Source: Tubulanus polymorphus | Lineage: Eukaryota > Nemertea > Palaeonemertea > Tubulaniformes > Tubulanidae | DNA length: 64,000 nt | Reading direction: 5' to 3' | Assembly (NCBI RefSeq): GCF_964204645.1 | Contig: NC_134025.1 | Coordinates: forward strand, 10,793,001-10,857,000 | Part shown: positions 35,571 to 47,464 of the stretch, piece after piece | Layout: each line of letters begins with the position of its first letter | Position numbering within the stretch: the first letter of the stretch is position 1 | Program-made: the position numbers and the translations under genes | The notes under the pieces: model-generated | Told to the model about the DNA's origin: nothing | Database searches by the model: none | The model's input: only the letters and a program-made list of their open reading frames with translations

Positions 35571-36696
35571 CGTTTTAGCGTTCGAACAGCGGATGGAAAT
35601 GAAAAACATGCTTGAAGAATAAAAGAGATCACGATGACGAAAACAGTCATCATGTGTCTCATATACGTAGCGTCGTACGTCATTCATTTTCAGTTGAGGA
35701 GGCCAATGAAGAAACGCTGCTGCCAGAATTCGCAATCAGCGCCTCATCATTGTAATGAAAAACAAATCCTGAAGGACAATTCTGAAAAACAATTCTGAAA
35801 AACAATTCTGAAAAACATGAATTTGAGAGTCCATCAATCAACTTGATTTCTATGATTATCGCTAACGCGTCAGCTAGACAAAAAATTAAGCCTTTTTCTA
35901 TTTTGGTATCTTTTACATTAAGATACGTGTGACTGATCTGCCACAGCATTGTCATCCGATATCATATATGTGCACAACCCCCGAATTCATGAGTTCCATT
36001 TTCACCATAAAATCACTATGCCAATAAACAGAACGTACAATTCAGATTCTCGAAAGATCTTTGTGACGTATATTCTCAACAGATGAATTCAAAATGGTTA
36101 AGACAATATGTAAATGAAACGTTTTGTCTTTATGGAGGAAAGCTTCTGGAAACTATTGCTTGAACTTGCTAGCAACTTTAATAAGAGTATATAATCCTCT
36201 AATTGCTTAGATTTAAGCGACGTGTAAGTTTGCATCTATTCATTTCTTGAAAATGACTCGAAAAAGAGTCGAAATCGATTGAAACGTGAATCATGTGAAT
36301 AAAATCATTTAACCATCATGACGACTTCTTACTTCTATTTTACTTTTTGGATACTCTTCCGCAATTATAAACTAGAAAAACTAAGTACGTGCGTCAATGT
36401 GTCTGAATTCTACGGCTACATTTCCAAACGTGATAATGATTTGTTTGTAAAAATCTCATTCTACGCATGAATTATGCAGTATTGCTTCGTAATTGAATCT
36501 AAATTATTTCATTAGGTATATAATCCCTATCGTACTATTTTTTTTACTCTAAAATTTCAGGTTGTTATTACAATATATGTCCGTCCAATTATATGGCATT
36601 TTACGATAGCGTTTTAAAATATTTGCAGCACGTGCGAATGTGTCAGTTATCATTCTGAATAGCAACGAGGATATTTGATAGATAAAATTTTCGAAG
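35571..36696. other. Intergenic region between the eight-cysteine gene and lectin copy A
   Basis: No gene seen. There is a short tandem repeat of the 16-bp unit 'acaattctgaaaaaca' at about 35774-35818. The last 110 bp before the lectin start (36590-36696) are shared with the other lectin copies (39700-39803 and 43480-43576), so they probably hold the lectin promoter or 5' UTR. Confidence 0.45.
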
Positions 36697-38328
36697 ATGC
36701 GTTATTTTGCATATTTGAAGATGCTACTTTTGTTCGCTGATTTCGTGAATGGTAGCAGCACATATGTAAACAGACGATTCATCGAAACTACCATAAGCAA
36801 GTTGCAGAAACCATTTCAAGCTTTTTCAGACCGCAACTATAGTCAGCTTCACTGCGCCGCTATCTGTACTTCTCAAACTCGATGTAAAGGGTCCAGGACA
36901 GTCTCCACATCGGACACACGAGCTTGCGAATTATACGGGTATCTTTGGTACGAAATAAATGGATCAATCAAAACAATTAACATAGAAGGTAACGTCAGAA
37001 ACATTTTCTTAGATCAGAGAAAATCGCAGATAAGAAATATATTTCGATTATATTATGAAGATATAATTATACAACAAGATTCAAGTAGCCCTCTAAAACC
37101 TTGTAATGAATTCACATTGCTGGGCGCCCGGTTGAACTTCGAATTCTGTCGATTTTTGTAGAACAAGCTTGCCCAGATGGATTCTTTGCTATATATACAT
37201 CGTGCTACAAAATGTCAGATATAAGCATGAATTTCATCGATTCCAAAAGATATTGTTCCGATCGCAACTTTAAACTCGCAGAGCCGAAGTCAAAGAAATT
37301 ACAGTCAGCGCTACGAAAGTACTTGATGAAACGCTACACAGATCGTAAGTACTCAACTCAAACTCTAACGTGTGTTATCAAAATAGCTAAGAAGCGAGAG
37401 AGTAATCTGCTCGATGGTTTGATTTTCATAACGAGATGGCGAAACACGAAATGACTAGATTATAGATGCGTGGCGCAATCGTTTTCAAAGCGACGCATGC
37501 AAAACACAACCAGGCAACTAGTGTCAATTTTGCTCGATGCCGATCGAAGAAATGATCAAAAACACATATGATAGATATACATGTACTTGATATTGATTCA
37601 GCACTTTTACACCCCAAAAGTATTTGCTGGAAGATCAACCTTACAGTGAACGGTTGACCGTAGCCTGCTATATGAGCCTTCTTATACTACACAACGCAAC
37701 AAGCAGGGAATTGATAAATGAATCCACCTGACGATGGCTGTTAGTTAAAATCCATAACGTGGTTTCATTTCGATAAATTCAATCCGGATAGAAGCATTTC
37801 ATTTCGGGACATTTTATTTATCTATTTTATTGACACTGATAAGTGTATTATAATTCGACGAATAACAGGACATTTATTAATCATTTGGGGAATCGCAACA
37901 CCAGGTATCCCACCAGATGGCGTGATTTTCATTGAAATGTGGAAGAAATCGAACGCAGAAGACCGAGTAACTACTAGCACACCTGGTGGATCCTCGCCTG
38001 CCATAAGAGGAATCCACGATTGCCACAGGAGGTCGTAGTTTCCCCATTGATGTTTTCATGGTATGCATGTTTTTGGTATGTATTTATTTTATATATGTTT
38101 TCTAAATTCTCAGAGACCACGAGACTCGGTGGTATAGATCTAGCGACGAAGTCACCTCGTGGTCCATGGGTGTGGGTATCAAACAATGAGCCGATCCAAA
38201 ATTTCAACTGGGATCCAAGCCAACCATCGGAACCAAGCGAAAAATGTTTAGAGATATATGAGCTCGTAGATCATATGTGGAACGATGGACCATGCGAAAC
38301 ATATCGAAAATTCTTATGCGAATTCTAA
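36697..38328 (+). CDS. PAN/apple-like plus C-type lectin protein, copy A (intact)
   Basis: Exons 36697-36988, 37162-37344 and 38114-38328 join in phase, with G+AA and C+AG split codons, giving 229 aa. Residues 1-20 are a signal peptide (MRYFAYLKMLLLFADFVNGS). Exon 1 then carries a PAN/apple-like module (LHCAAIC...RCKGS...ACELYG). Exon 2 opens the C-type lectin fold with CPDGFFAIYTSCYK. Exon 3 closes it with MWNDGPC and CEF at the C-terminus. The WND motif that helps bind calcium is kept, but the upstream loop reads QPS rather than EPN or QPD, so classical sugar binding is doubtful. It has the same exon structure and length as copy C at 43577. The product should be secreted and bind carbohydrate or protein ligands; neither is known. 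Confidence 0.82.
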
Positions 38329-39010
38329 GAATTCTATAAAGATTGGAAAATGATAATCCGAAGTCAATACTCCCAAAAAGTGAAGATGGTGTACATTCGG
38401 GATACGTAGCTGTTACTGATCAAAATCTAAGTCGCAGAAACCTCGTATGAAGTTGACTCAAATTGTAACTATATACATATAGTCAGTAACGCGCAGCTGA
38501 CCAGGATGAAGATTAAAATACATTTTTCCATGTACACTATTGTACACTATTGTATATAGTCATTATATAGCCTCAGTTACCGAGCATTGCATTGAATTAA
38601 CAATTCACAGCAACGAAAACATAAAAATGTTTTTGAAGGAAGATAATCTCGTAAGTACGCGGTATCACAACGAAGTTTAGGTGTTAATAGAATGGGGGAG
38701 TTGGTCAACAAGCGCCAGTTGAAGGTTTGGGAGGAATCGTAGGCTTAGGTTGCGAGACATAATTCTTTTAATTTGTCGGGTTTTGCAATAAACGGTCAAC
38801 GAAGTTTGAGTGGGAAAGAAAACGCCGATGTAACTTCAATTTTACGCCGTGCCTTATGATTGATACAATTTCAATTTGATTTTTCCACGCTTCATTCCAC
38901 TCATCAAACTACTAAAATTTACAAAAGTGAATAAATGTACATTTCTTCATCTTTACAATAGATAAAACGATATAAAACCTCTGATGTCTTTAAGGTCTAT
39001 CTTATTTTTC

Positions 39011-39230
39011 TAATCTTAAAATAGCGATTGACCCGGTTATTTATTTGATTGGTAGAATTCGTTTGATTTTTGTTTTGATCGAGTGTCCCTCTAGACCCAC
39101 CAAACCTGCCGGGGGCGAAACAGGGGGTTGATTTTGAAATCGGAAATCGAAGTACATATATAGTTGTGCGATCGGCGGTCGAAATAACATAGTTTTTTGT
39201 TTAAATCGTAGTACATAATTGGGAATTTCG
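39011..39230 (+). repeat. Dispersed repeat, copy 2
   Basis: It has the same orientation as copy 1 at 22141-22370 and closely matches it from 'cttaaaatagcgattgac' through 'ttgggaatttcg'. It lies between lectin copies A and B. Confidence 0.6.
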
Positions 39231-39382
39231 AACCATATTCCATCTTATTACACCCGTACTTCGTTGGTGGTGCGTAATTTAACTTGCGTACATGTATATG
39301 CGTATATGCGTATTCATGACTGTAGTGAACTGTAGAAACAGTTTATTTCCTGTTTATTTATTAAAACTTAACCTCATCTCTC

Positions 39383-39534
39383 AACGAACGAACGAACGAA
39401 CGAACGAACGAACGAACGAACGAACGAACGAACGAACGAACGAACGAACGAACGAACGAACGAACGAACGAACGAACGAACGAACGAACGAACGAACGAA
39501 CGAACGAACGAACGAACGAACGAACGAACGAACG
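39383..39534 (+). repeat. (AACG)n microsatellite, about 38 uninterrupted units
   Basis: A perfect tetranucleotide array of about 152 bp. It keeps reading frames open on both strands (RTNE and FVRS repeats); these have no gene context and are not considered coding. Perfect purity implies recent expansion and likely length polymorphism. Confidence 0.95.
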
Positions 39535-39803
39535 TCGCCGTACTTGCAATAATGCCATCTGCTGTTAAAATGAATGTAAACGTTATGTGCAGAAGATATT
39601 TTTGTGGAACAATGAAATTAAAAAAATATTTTTCCCTATGGTACAATATCATTCTCAATTCTGAAATTTCATGTGGTTGTAACAATATTAAAGCCTTACA
39701 ATCATGTCAATTTACGAAAGCATTTTGAAATTTTTGCAGCAAGTGCGAATGTGACAGTTATCATCCTGGATAAGAACGATCATATTCGATAAAGTTTTCG
39801 AAG

Positions 39804-40482
39804 ATGCGTTATTTTGGATACTTGTTCGCTGAGAGGCGAGAGAGTTTTAGTAGCTGGTCTTACTTTTTCATAACTTCAAATTGGACACGCAGACGTATTT
39901 TTGAGACGTAGCGCATTCATTTTCAAAACGATGCATCGAAGAAATGACCAAACACGTGATAGACATCCTTGATATTCAGCACTATTTCACCACAAATAAT
40001 GTTAGCTGGGAAATCAACCTTACGGTGAACGGTTGGCTGTTCTTTTATTGTATCTAACTTTTACTTTACCGAATGCAACAAGCAAGGACTTGAAAAATGA
40101 ACCCACCCGATGATTGCTGTTAGTCAATAGTCGAAACGTGGTTTCATTTCGATGAATCTAATCCCCATAAAAATTATATTGTGGGATTTATTCATTTTAT
40201 CCACAGTGACTAGCTAACAGGGAATTGATACGTCAATGAATTTTTTCAAGATATGTATATTTTTGGTATGTATTTATTGTCTATATGTTTTCCAAATTTT
40301 CAGAGACCACGAGACTCGGTGGTATAGCTCTAGCGACGGACTCCTCGTGGTCCATTGGTGTGTGGGTATCAAACAATGAGCCGATCCAGAATTTTAACTG
40401 GTATCCGCCGAGCAAACCATCGAGTTCAAGCGAAAAATGTATTGAATCAAAAATTCTATATGCGAATTCTAAGTACGATTGA
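39804..40482 (+). pseudogene. PAN plus C-type lectin, copy B (broken)
   Basis: The upstream flank and first codons (MRYFGYLF) match copies A and C. The rest of exon 1 is deleted, all of exon 2 is missing, and sequence similar to intron 2 of the other copies follows directly. Exon 3 begins normally at 40304 with a good acceptor. An internal deletion then removes the WND region, so the end (residual 'tgcgaattctaa') is read out of frame and stops at 40482. The 3' flank still matches the other copies. This is a non-functional duplicate unless exon 3 is borrowed by a neighbour. Confidence 0.75.
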
Positions 40483-41188
40483 AAAATGGTAATCCAAAGT
40501 CAATGTTCTCATCTCTCAAGAAGTGAAGTGCATACATGTATTAGGATAAAACGTTGCTGTTATTCATCAAAATTTGCGTCGGACGAAATTGATTCAGATT
40601 GTGACTGTAAAGCGCAGCTGATCAGGATGAAGATTGAAATACATTTTTTTCCCGTGCACTGTATGTACTCTACCGATATGACCATATAGCCTAGGTTAAC
40701 AAGTATTTCAATCAATAAAAAAGTTTCCAGTTTCTAGGCGCCATTTTGTGGCGGTCCCTCGAGGTCCCCATTGTTGCGATGATTTGCGCTCATTTTTAAA
40801 ACATAAGTTTAATTTGAAAATCATATAGTTCTGCAGTCCCTTGCTCGATGAACTTAAGTTATACAGCATATAATGAAAATAGATCTGAGAATATTCTGCA
40901 AAATAAATTGCCCATGGGCAAAGTGTGGTTTACCTTGAAAGCTAGAGGTTGTTTGGAGTAAGGGCATTGCTTGAAAAATCTTTTTAATTCGTGACTTCAA
41001 AGATCCACAGTTTATATTGTATTTTATCTTTCCTAAAGAATTATTTTGTAGTCAAATAAGACCGAAGATATACATTTGTTTGCGGTCCACGTCTAAAAGT
41101 TTGTAGGGTACAGGTAGGCACGGCAGGGAAACTATTTTATATTTTCAAAAAAATATGTTTAATATGATATGAAAAAATATTCAAATAA

Positions 41189-41755
41189 GGCCATCCCAAA
41201 ATAATTGTCTGTTTGCTGCAACACCGACTCAACTTTTCAGGATGAGTCGGTAGGTAGGTAGAATTTTTTTTTTGCAAAATTTTTGGGCAAAAAAAAACAA
41301 ATTTTTCACCTTTGGGCTTTTTTACATGGAAACAATATCGCAAAAAATCATCTACGTTGTGCACAGGAAATTTGTCTAATAGCGTAGATTTCAAGAATTA
41401 TTCTAAAATTATAACTTCGTCCAGAGCGTCATCTCTGTCTTAAAAATGAAACGGTACATTGAATATGTGCGCGCTTTCACGTTACCAGCTATTCAGTCAC
41501 TTTAGTCACTATTAGAATGAATGGCAGCTTATTGGAACACTGCCAGTTTCCTGGAAACTTAAACTAGGCCACATGTCAAGGCATGTTTTCACACCATGCA
41601 CACTAGAATTCAAACATACGTAGCTCATAGTCGGTCGGCTGTTTTTATCAAAAATAAAATTTATTTCAATGAATCCTAGAAAAAAGTTTTCACTCGGTAC
41701 CTCTGAAGTCAGGTTGGTCGGGTTACGGCAAACAGACCATTATTTTGGGATGGCC
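41189..41755. mobile_element. 567-bp MITE, PIF/Harbinger-like, with TAA target duplication and an empty site elsewhere in the window
   Basis: GGCCATCCCAAAATAAT at the left and ATTATTTTGGGATGGCC at the right are inverse complements, extending into 'gtctgtttgc' with one mismatch. TAA flanks both sides (41186-41188, 41756-41758). The paralogous DNA downstream of lectin copy C (about 45536-45548) reads caaaTAAaattc with no insert, which is exactly the expected pre-insertion site. A 3-bp TWA duplication is characteristic of the PIF/Harbinger superfamily. No transposase is encoded, so it needed one in trans. Confidence 0.8.
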
Positions 41756-42079
41756 TAAAATTCATCACATATCAGAGGGTGGCTGAATATTGGGTCTTGG
41801 AAACCTCTTCCAATGTTGGCCACGGAAGCTAAAATATCGGTGGTACAGAAGAAATCGGCTATTAGATCGTTTTAAGTCCTGGAATTTACCACTACAATAT
41901 TCAGACCTCGACAGACCTTTTAGTTTGCTGCTTAGTATTTTCAGGTCACAAGAAATTACAATTTATTACAAATTCTATCGAACAGAAAACACAGCGCTCA
42001 TCTTCTGCTATGATTATTCAGCCTATTTTCATATCAAACGTTCACGCGTTACAGCATCACCGTAGTGTACTGTACGAGC

Positions 42080-42103
42080 TTGTGTGTGTGTGTGTGTGTG
42101 TGG
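42080..42103 (+). repeat. Short (TG)n microsatellite
   Basis: About eleven TG units. The paralogous position after copy C lacks it, so it expanded after the duplication. Confidence 0.8.
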
Positions 42104-42473
42104 TGTAGCACTCCGCGTGCATGTGGAGGCCTCGTGTAAGTGAATATTCGCTTACACCTCAATGTCAATCAAAACAATCACCGGGTATTAAAATGAAACA
42201 ATACCTATGGCAGATGAGTGAATAATTACATCCTCACCAGCAATGAGCATTTGAAATCGGCACGTATACGGCACCTAGTCCAATGAAACGTACACCATTC
42301 TATGGCTTTCCCATAATTTTAGTAGCGCCGGAATTCCCCGTATATCCAAAAAACAATCCCATTTGTTCGTAGAGACAACGCCCCCCCAATCGAGGTCATT
42401 GCAATTTTATACGCGAGAGCTAAGAATTTTCCCGCCAAAAACAGTTTTTCGTAGAATTTTAACTCAGTTGACC

Positions 42474-42621
42474 ATGTCATCGACGGAGGTTCGCCATGTC
42501 TTCAATCGCATCGATTATACGTCTTTTAAGCCGAGAACCAATGAAACAAATGCTCACATAAAAAAACGTACCGCGATTTTACATGAATTGGCTCAATGCC
42601 AACATCATATCGCTGACAAAG
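42474..42621 (+). CDS. Possible first coding exon of an unidentified gene in the lectin duplication unit
   Basis: The ATG at 42474 opens 49 codons beginning MSSTEVRHVFNRIDYTSFKP, ending at a good donor (AAAG|GTAAAC). The composition is protein-like, with charged residues, His and Cys. The duplicate at about 46820-46930 keeps MSSTEVRHVF but has lost segments and its frame. No downstream exon could be joined with confidence. It may be a decayed gene fragment carried along by the lectin duplication. Confidence 0.3.
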
Positions 42622-43576
42622 GTAAACCAAAAATACTATTTAGAAGAAGATCCTATGAAATAAAGCAGTACGCGGTATTACTTGACGGTTGACATGATGG
42701 TAGAATGGACGAAGTTTGGGTGTTAACGAATTAGGAAGTTGGTCAGAAAGCGCCATTTGAAGGTTTGGAAGGAATCGTAAGTTAAGGTTGCGAGAAATGA
42801 TTTCTTTTTTTAATTTGTCGAGTTGTGCAATAAACGGTTGTAAAACAACGCCATTGTTACTTGGAATGTTATACGCCTCATAGTAGTCTGGCTTTCCATG
42901 CTTTCAATTTGATTTTTCCTACGCTTAATTCCATTTTTTAAACTACAACAATTTCCTAAAGTGTATAAATGTATATTTCTTCATTCTTACAATAGATAAA
43001 AAGGGTTTTACGGGATTTCTGTCTAAAACTAACATTCGTGGATAAAATATGCGATGGAATCGGCAAAAAGGGAACGACTGTTATACCAATCACTATCTTT
43101 CTGTAAACAAGCCGGCTTCCATTGTTTGTCCATGCACTTATCAAATCGCGGTAAAAATTGATCACTAACGATGCGGCAAAAGGTGAATTGATCAGTCATT
43201 TAATGCGAGTCGTGTACACGTACAAAGTATAAAGCAAACTAGAAAAACTGTGCGCATGCGTCACTGAGTCTGAATCCCCATCGCCACATTTCCAAATACA
43301 GCCACACGATGATTATTTGCTTGGATGAATCTCAATCTACGTAAAAATGCATCACACAAAAAGCGCGCGATCGCGCGTGTCGGCTATATTGTTGACGTTC
43401 ATTACGTTTGAATCCCCACGGCACTTTGTTCTCAACTCTGAAATTAATGATTATTACATTTAAAGCCGCACAGTGTCATTTTACGATAGCGTTTTGAAAT
43501 ATTTGCAGCAAGTGCGAATGTGACAGTTATCATTCCGGATAGCAACGAGAATATTTTATAGATAAAGTTTTCGGAG

Positions 43577-44909
43577 ATGCGTTATTTTGCATATTTTAAG
43601 ATGCTACTTTTGTTTGCTGATTTGCTGAATGGTAGCAGCACGTATCTAAACAGACGATTCATCGAAACTACCATTAGCGAGTTGCAGAAACCGTATCAAA
43701 CTGTTTCCGATCGCAACTATAGTCAGCTTCACTGCGCCGCTATCTGTAGTTCTCAAACTCGATGTAAAGGGTCCAGGACAATCTCCACATCGGACAGACG
43801 AGCTTGCGAATTATACGGGTTTCTTTGGTACGAAATAGATGGACCAACTAAAACAATTTACATAGAAGGTAACGTCAGTCATGTTTTCTATGACCAGAGA
43901 AAATTGCAGAAAATGTAATAATATTCTTATGTCTTTATGAAGATTCAAGTATGCGACAAGATTCAAGTCGCCCTCTAAAACCTTACAAATGACTTCACAA
44001 TTTTGTAGATGGGTAACCGGTTGAGCTTTCAATTTTTTTATTGTAGAACGAGCTTGCCCAGATGGATTCTTTGCTATATATACGTCGTGCTATAGAAGGT
44101 CCGAAGTAAGCCTGAATTTCACCGAGTCCAAACGATTTTGTTCCGATCGCAACTATAAACTCGCGGAACCGAAGTCGAAGAAATTACAGTCATCGCTACG
44201 AGAGTACTTGAAAAAACGCTTCCCAAATCGTAAGTTAATTATTTCAAATTTCTAAAGATATGCTATTTAACAGAGGCGAGAAAGTAATTTGGTCGCAAAT
44301 GGGGCAGACGTATTTTAATGTTCATAATGTAATGACTATAAATTTCTAATGCATGGCGCAGTCATTTTCAAAACAACGAATGTACAATACAACCAGGCAA
44401 CCAGCGCTCATTTTGCTGGATGCCCATAGAAGAAATGATGGCCGTAGCCTAGGTATCATGAGCCAATCATTTACTGCAAATGCAACGAGAATTGATAAAT
44501 GAATCCACCTGATATTGATTGACTGTTAGCCAACAGCCGAAACGTGGTTTCATTTCAATAAATTTGTCGATAGGACCAAGAAATTTATTTAAAAAAAATA
44601 ACAACTAACAGTTATTAGTATTATCAGGGTATAAATATATATCAACAAAATACAATGGTACGTATTTATTTTTGATATTTTTCCTAATTTTCAGAGACCA
44701 CGAGACTCGGTGGTATAGATCTAGCGACAGAGTCACCTCGTGGACCATGGGTGTGGGTATCAAACAACGAGCCGATCCAAAATTTCAACTGGTTTCCCAA
44801 CGAACCGTCAACTTTAAGCGAAAAATGCGTAGAGATATATGAGGGCGTAGATCATCTGTGGAACGATGGATCGTGCGAATTACATCACAAATTTCTATGC
44901 GAAATCTAA
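43577..44909 (+). CDS. PAN/apple-like plus C-type lectin protein, copy C (intact)
   Basis: Exons 43577-43868, 44047-44229 and 44695-44909 have exactly the same lengths and phases as copy A (292, 183 and 215 nt), giving 229 aa. Signal peptide (MRYFAYFKMLLLFADLLNGS), PAN/apple-like cysteines, and a C-type lectin fold with CPDGFFAIYTSCYR and LWNDGSC are all present. The loop tripeptide is EPS, again not EPN or QPD. Differences from copy A are scattered substitutions with no stop or frameshift, consistent with both copies being under selection. Transcription is in the same direction as copies A and B, and the copies are spaced 3.1 and 3.8 kb apart. Confidence 0.82.
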
Positions 44910-45245
44910 GCACGATTGCAAAAATGGTTACCCAAAGCAAAATGGTTGTACATGTAAAACCTTTCAAAAAGCAAGCCTGTAGCCATGGGGGTTCGTCCGT
45001 TCGAACGAACGCCCCCTTTTAGAAAGTGCCCTTCATGATTCTGGTATCGTAGACTGGTTACTGGTCTCATGTTCGGGACAGGCAACCAGTCACTTATATC
45101 GTATCACAAGACGCGTACGATTCAAGCCGCAGTTTAATCGTTCATTTTTCGGAGGTTGAAAATAGACAAATCAAGCCGTGTAATGGAATTTGTTTTTATT
45201 TGTCAGTCATGTAGGATCGAATACAATTTGTGGTCAATTTCTTAA

Positions 45246-46900
45246 ATAAACTGCCCATGGGCAAAGTGTGGTTTACCTTGAAAGCTAGAGGTTGTTTGGA
45301 GTAAGGGCATTGCTTGAAAAATCTTATTTATTCGTGACCTCAAAGTTCTAGAAGTTTATATAGTATTTTATCTTTCTTTCTTTCTTACAGTATTATTTTG
45401 TAGTCAAATGAGACCAAAGATATAAACATTTCTTTATGGTCTACGTCCAAAATTTCGTAGGATACAGGCAGGCAGGGCAGGGAAACTATTTTTTATTTTC
45501 AAAAAATTATTTTTCACAATATGAAAAAAATATTCAAATAAAATTCATATGATGTCACATATCAGAGGGTGGCTGAATATTGAGTCTTGGGAACGAAACT
45601 TCTTCCAATGTATGGCCGCGAAAGCTAAAACACCGGGGCGCATTATTAGATCGTTTTAAATCCTGGAATTTACCACTACATAATTCAGACCTCGACCTAT
45701 ACCTATAGTTTCCTGCTTAGTATTTTCAGGTCACAAGAAATTACAATTTATTACAAATTCTATCAAACAGAAAACACAACGCTCATCTGCTACGACGATT
45801 ATTCAGCCTGTTATCATACCAAACGTGCACGCGCCAAGCAGCGTTACAGCATCACCATATAGTAGTCTGTTTTACATTTCACATATACATGTAATAAAAT
45901 CCCACGATATTTACATTAGATTCTGACTTCGATAACGGATGGATAAAGTTGTTTACAAGTGATAAAGCTTTGAATAACGACTATCAATATCGAATGTAAA
46001 AAACTAGTTAAATTTGCGCCAACGACTTAATGAAAGAAACCCTGCTGTTGGATCTAACCACGGATCATTCATGTTTGTCGTAGCCTCAGAGAAATTTGGA
46101 ATGGTATAGCACGTGTTTCCTCGCCTCAATTTTGCGAGTGCACTCTTGCGCAGGTGGAGGCCTCGTGTTGTGAACGTTCGCATCACTTCTCAATCACCGG
46201 GTATTAAAATGAAACATTACCTATGGCGATATGTGAAATAATTATATTCTCACCAGCAATGAGCATTTATAATTCGCACATATACGGCACCAGTCCAATG
46301 AAACGTTCGCCATTTAAATGGCTTTCCCATAATTATTTTAGTAGCGCCGGAATTCCCCGTATATCCCAAAAACAGCCAATCACATTCGCTCGTAGAGACG
46401 ACGCCTCCGACCACATCCTCGCTTGCCAGGGGTCCGGTATCACTCCCGAACTCGCTTCCACCAGCCCCCTGGCCTCACGAAGCGTGATATCATTACTGGC
46501 GCTGTTGCGCGTGACGTCATATATCGATTTGCGAAATACTTCCTTGTTCGGTAAAACGTTCGCTGATTGGTCAATTTAACGGGAAAACCAACAGAAGTCT
46601 ACTGACGGTTTGTTACAAGCGCTGTGATTGGTACGACCGGATTCTGGTCGGCTAGCAACGACTCGTGAGGTCAAGGGGTTCGGGGAACAGCTTTAGCGTA
46701 GTGGGTTCGAATCCCTTGACGGGTGAAGATGCCCCGACCGAGGTCATTGCAATTTTATACGCAATAGCTAAGAATTTTCCCGCCAAAAAGAGTTTTTCTT
46801 CGGATTTAAATAGTTGACCATGTCATCGACGGAGGTTCGTCATGTCTTCGATTATACGTCGTTTAACCCGAGAACCAATGAAAAAATGATCACATAAAAA
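45246..46900 (+). repeat. Segmental duplicate of 40910-42570, downstream of lectin copy C
   Basis: Blocks such as 'gcccatgggcaaagtgtgg', 'catatcagagggtggctgaa', 'caccgggtattaaaatgaaa' and 'agcgccggaattccccgta' occur in the same order at 40.9-42.4 kb and 45.2-46.4 kb. The two copies differ by clean insertions: the MITE at 41189-41755 in one and about 325 bp at 46407-46731 in the other. This shows that the lectin genes were duplicated together with at least 1.7 kb of 3' flank. Confidence 0.8.
46407..46731. mobile_element. About 325-bp insertion in the copy-C flank, ending in a tRNA-like hairpin
   Basis: The copy-B flank runs straight from 'gagacaacgcc' to 'ccaatcgaggtcatt' at about 42370-42395. 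The copy-C flank has this extra sequence between the same two points. Near its right end GTCAAGGGGTTCG (46670-46682) and CGAATCCCTTGAC (46708-46720) form a 13-bp stem with one G-T pair. The right arm includes GGTTCGAATCC, a perfect pol III B-box. That suggests a tRNA-related SINE or foldback element; no poly-A tail was found and the target duplication is unclear. Confidence 0.5.
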
Positions 46901-47120
46901 AACGTACAACCTCATACTGCTTACAAAGGCCCTTTTTTACGTCTGCATCATGCATGTGTCGCTAATAACCACTACAACCCTTGAATCTGTAGGAATTTGA
47001 GGGCTGGCCCATCTTCAACGTCAAGGCAGGGAAAGCCGATTTTTGAAGGGAGATCAAGAGCAATACCGGAGCTCTGGCAAGCGAGGATCGGGAGGACAAA
47101 CGTTTTTGCGAGCTAATTTG

Positions 47121-47464
47121 AGGCGTTTTTACGAGCATCCGATTTTTGCGATCGATCGTAGGAACGCATTTACGAGCACCGATTTTTGCGATCGATTTCA
47201 CGATCGGCGTTTTTACGAACACGATTTTCCGATCGATTTTTGAAATCGACCAACTCGCTCGGCGAGCGATTTGGCGATTTGATTTCCAAGATGGCGGCAC
47301 CGGGTAGTTCAAAACCATACATTTTTTTCCTCAACGTCGCCATATTTATGTCATGTGATTAGCCAAATCCATCGTCATTTTTACGAACGTTCGATTCGAT
47401 CGTACGATCGGAGCAAATCGTTCACGAAATCGATTGCAAAAATCGGATGCTCGTAAAAACGCCT
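47121..47464. mobile_element. 344-bp foldback element with 36-bp inverted ends
   Basis: Positions 47121-47156 and 47429-47464 are inverse complements at 35 of 36 positions. The ends begin AGGCGTTTTTACGAGCATCC. Internally the phrases 'tttttacgag/aac' and 'gatcgat' recur in both orientations, so the whole unit can form a cruciform. No coding content and no clear target duplication. Confidence 0.7.

Noticed and set aside
39292-39685. ORFs encoding RTNE and FVRS repeats
   Set aside because: By-products of the perfect AACG microsatellite.
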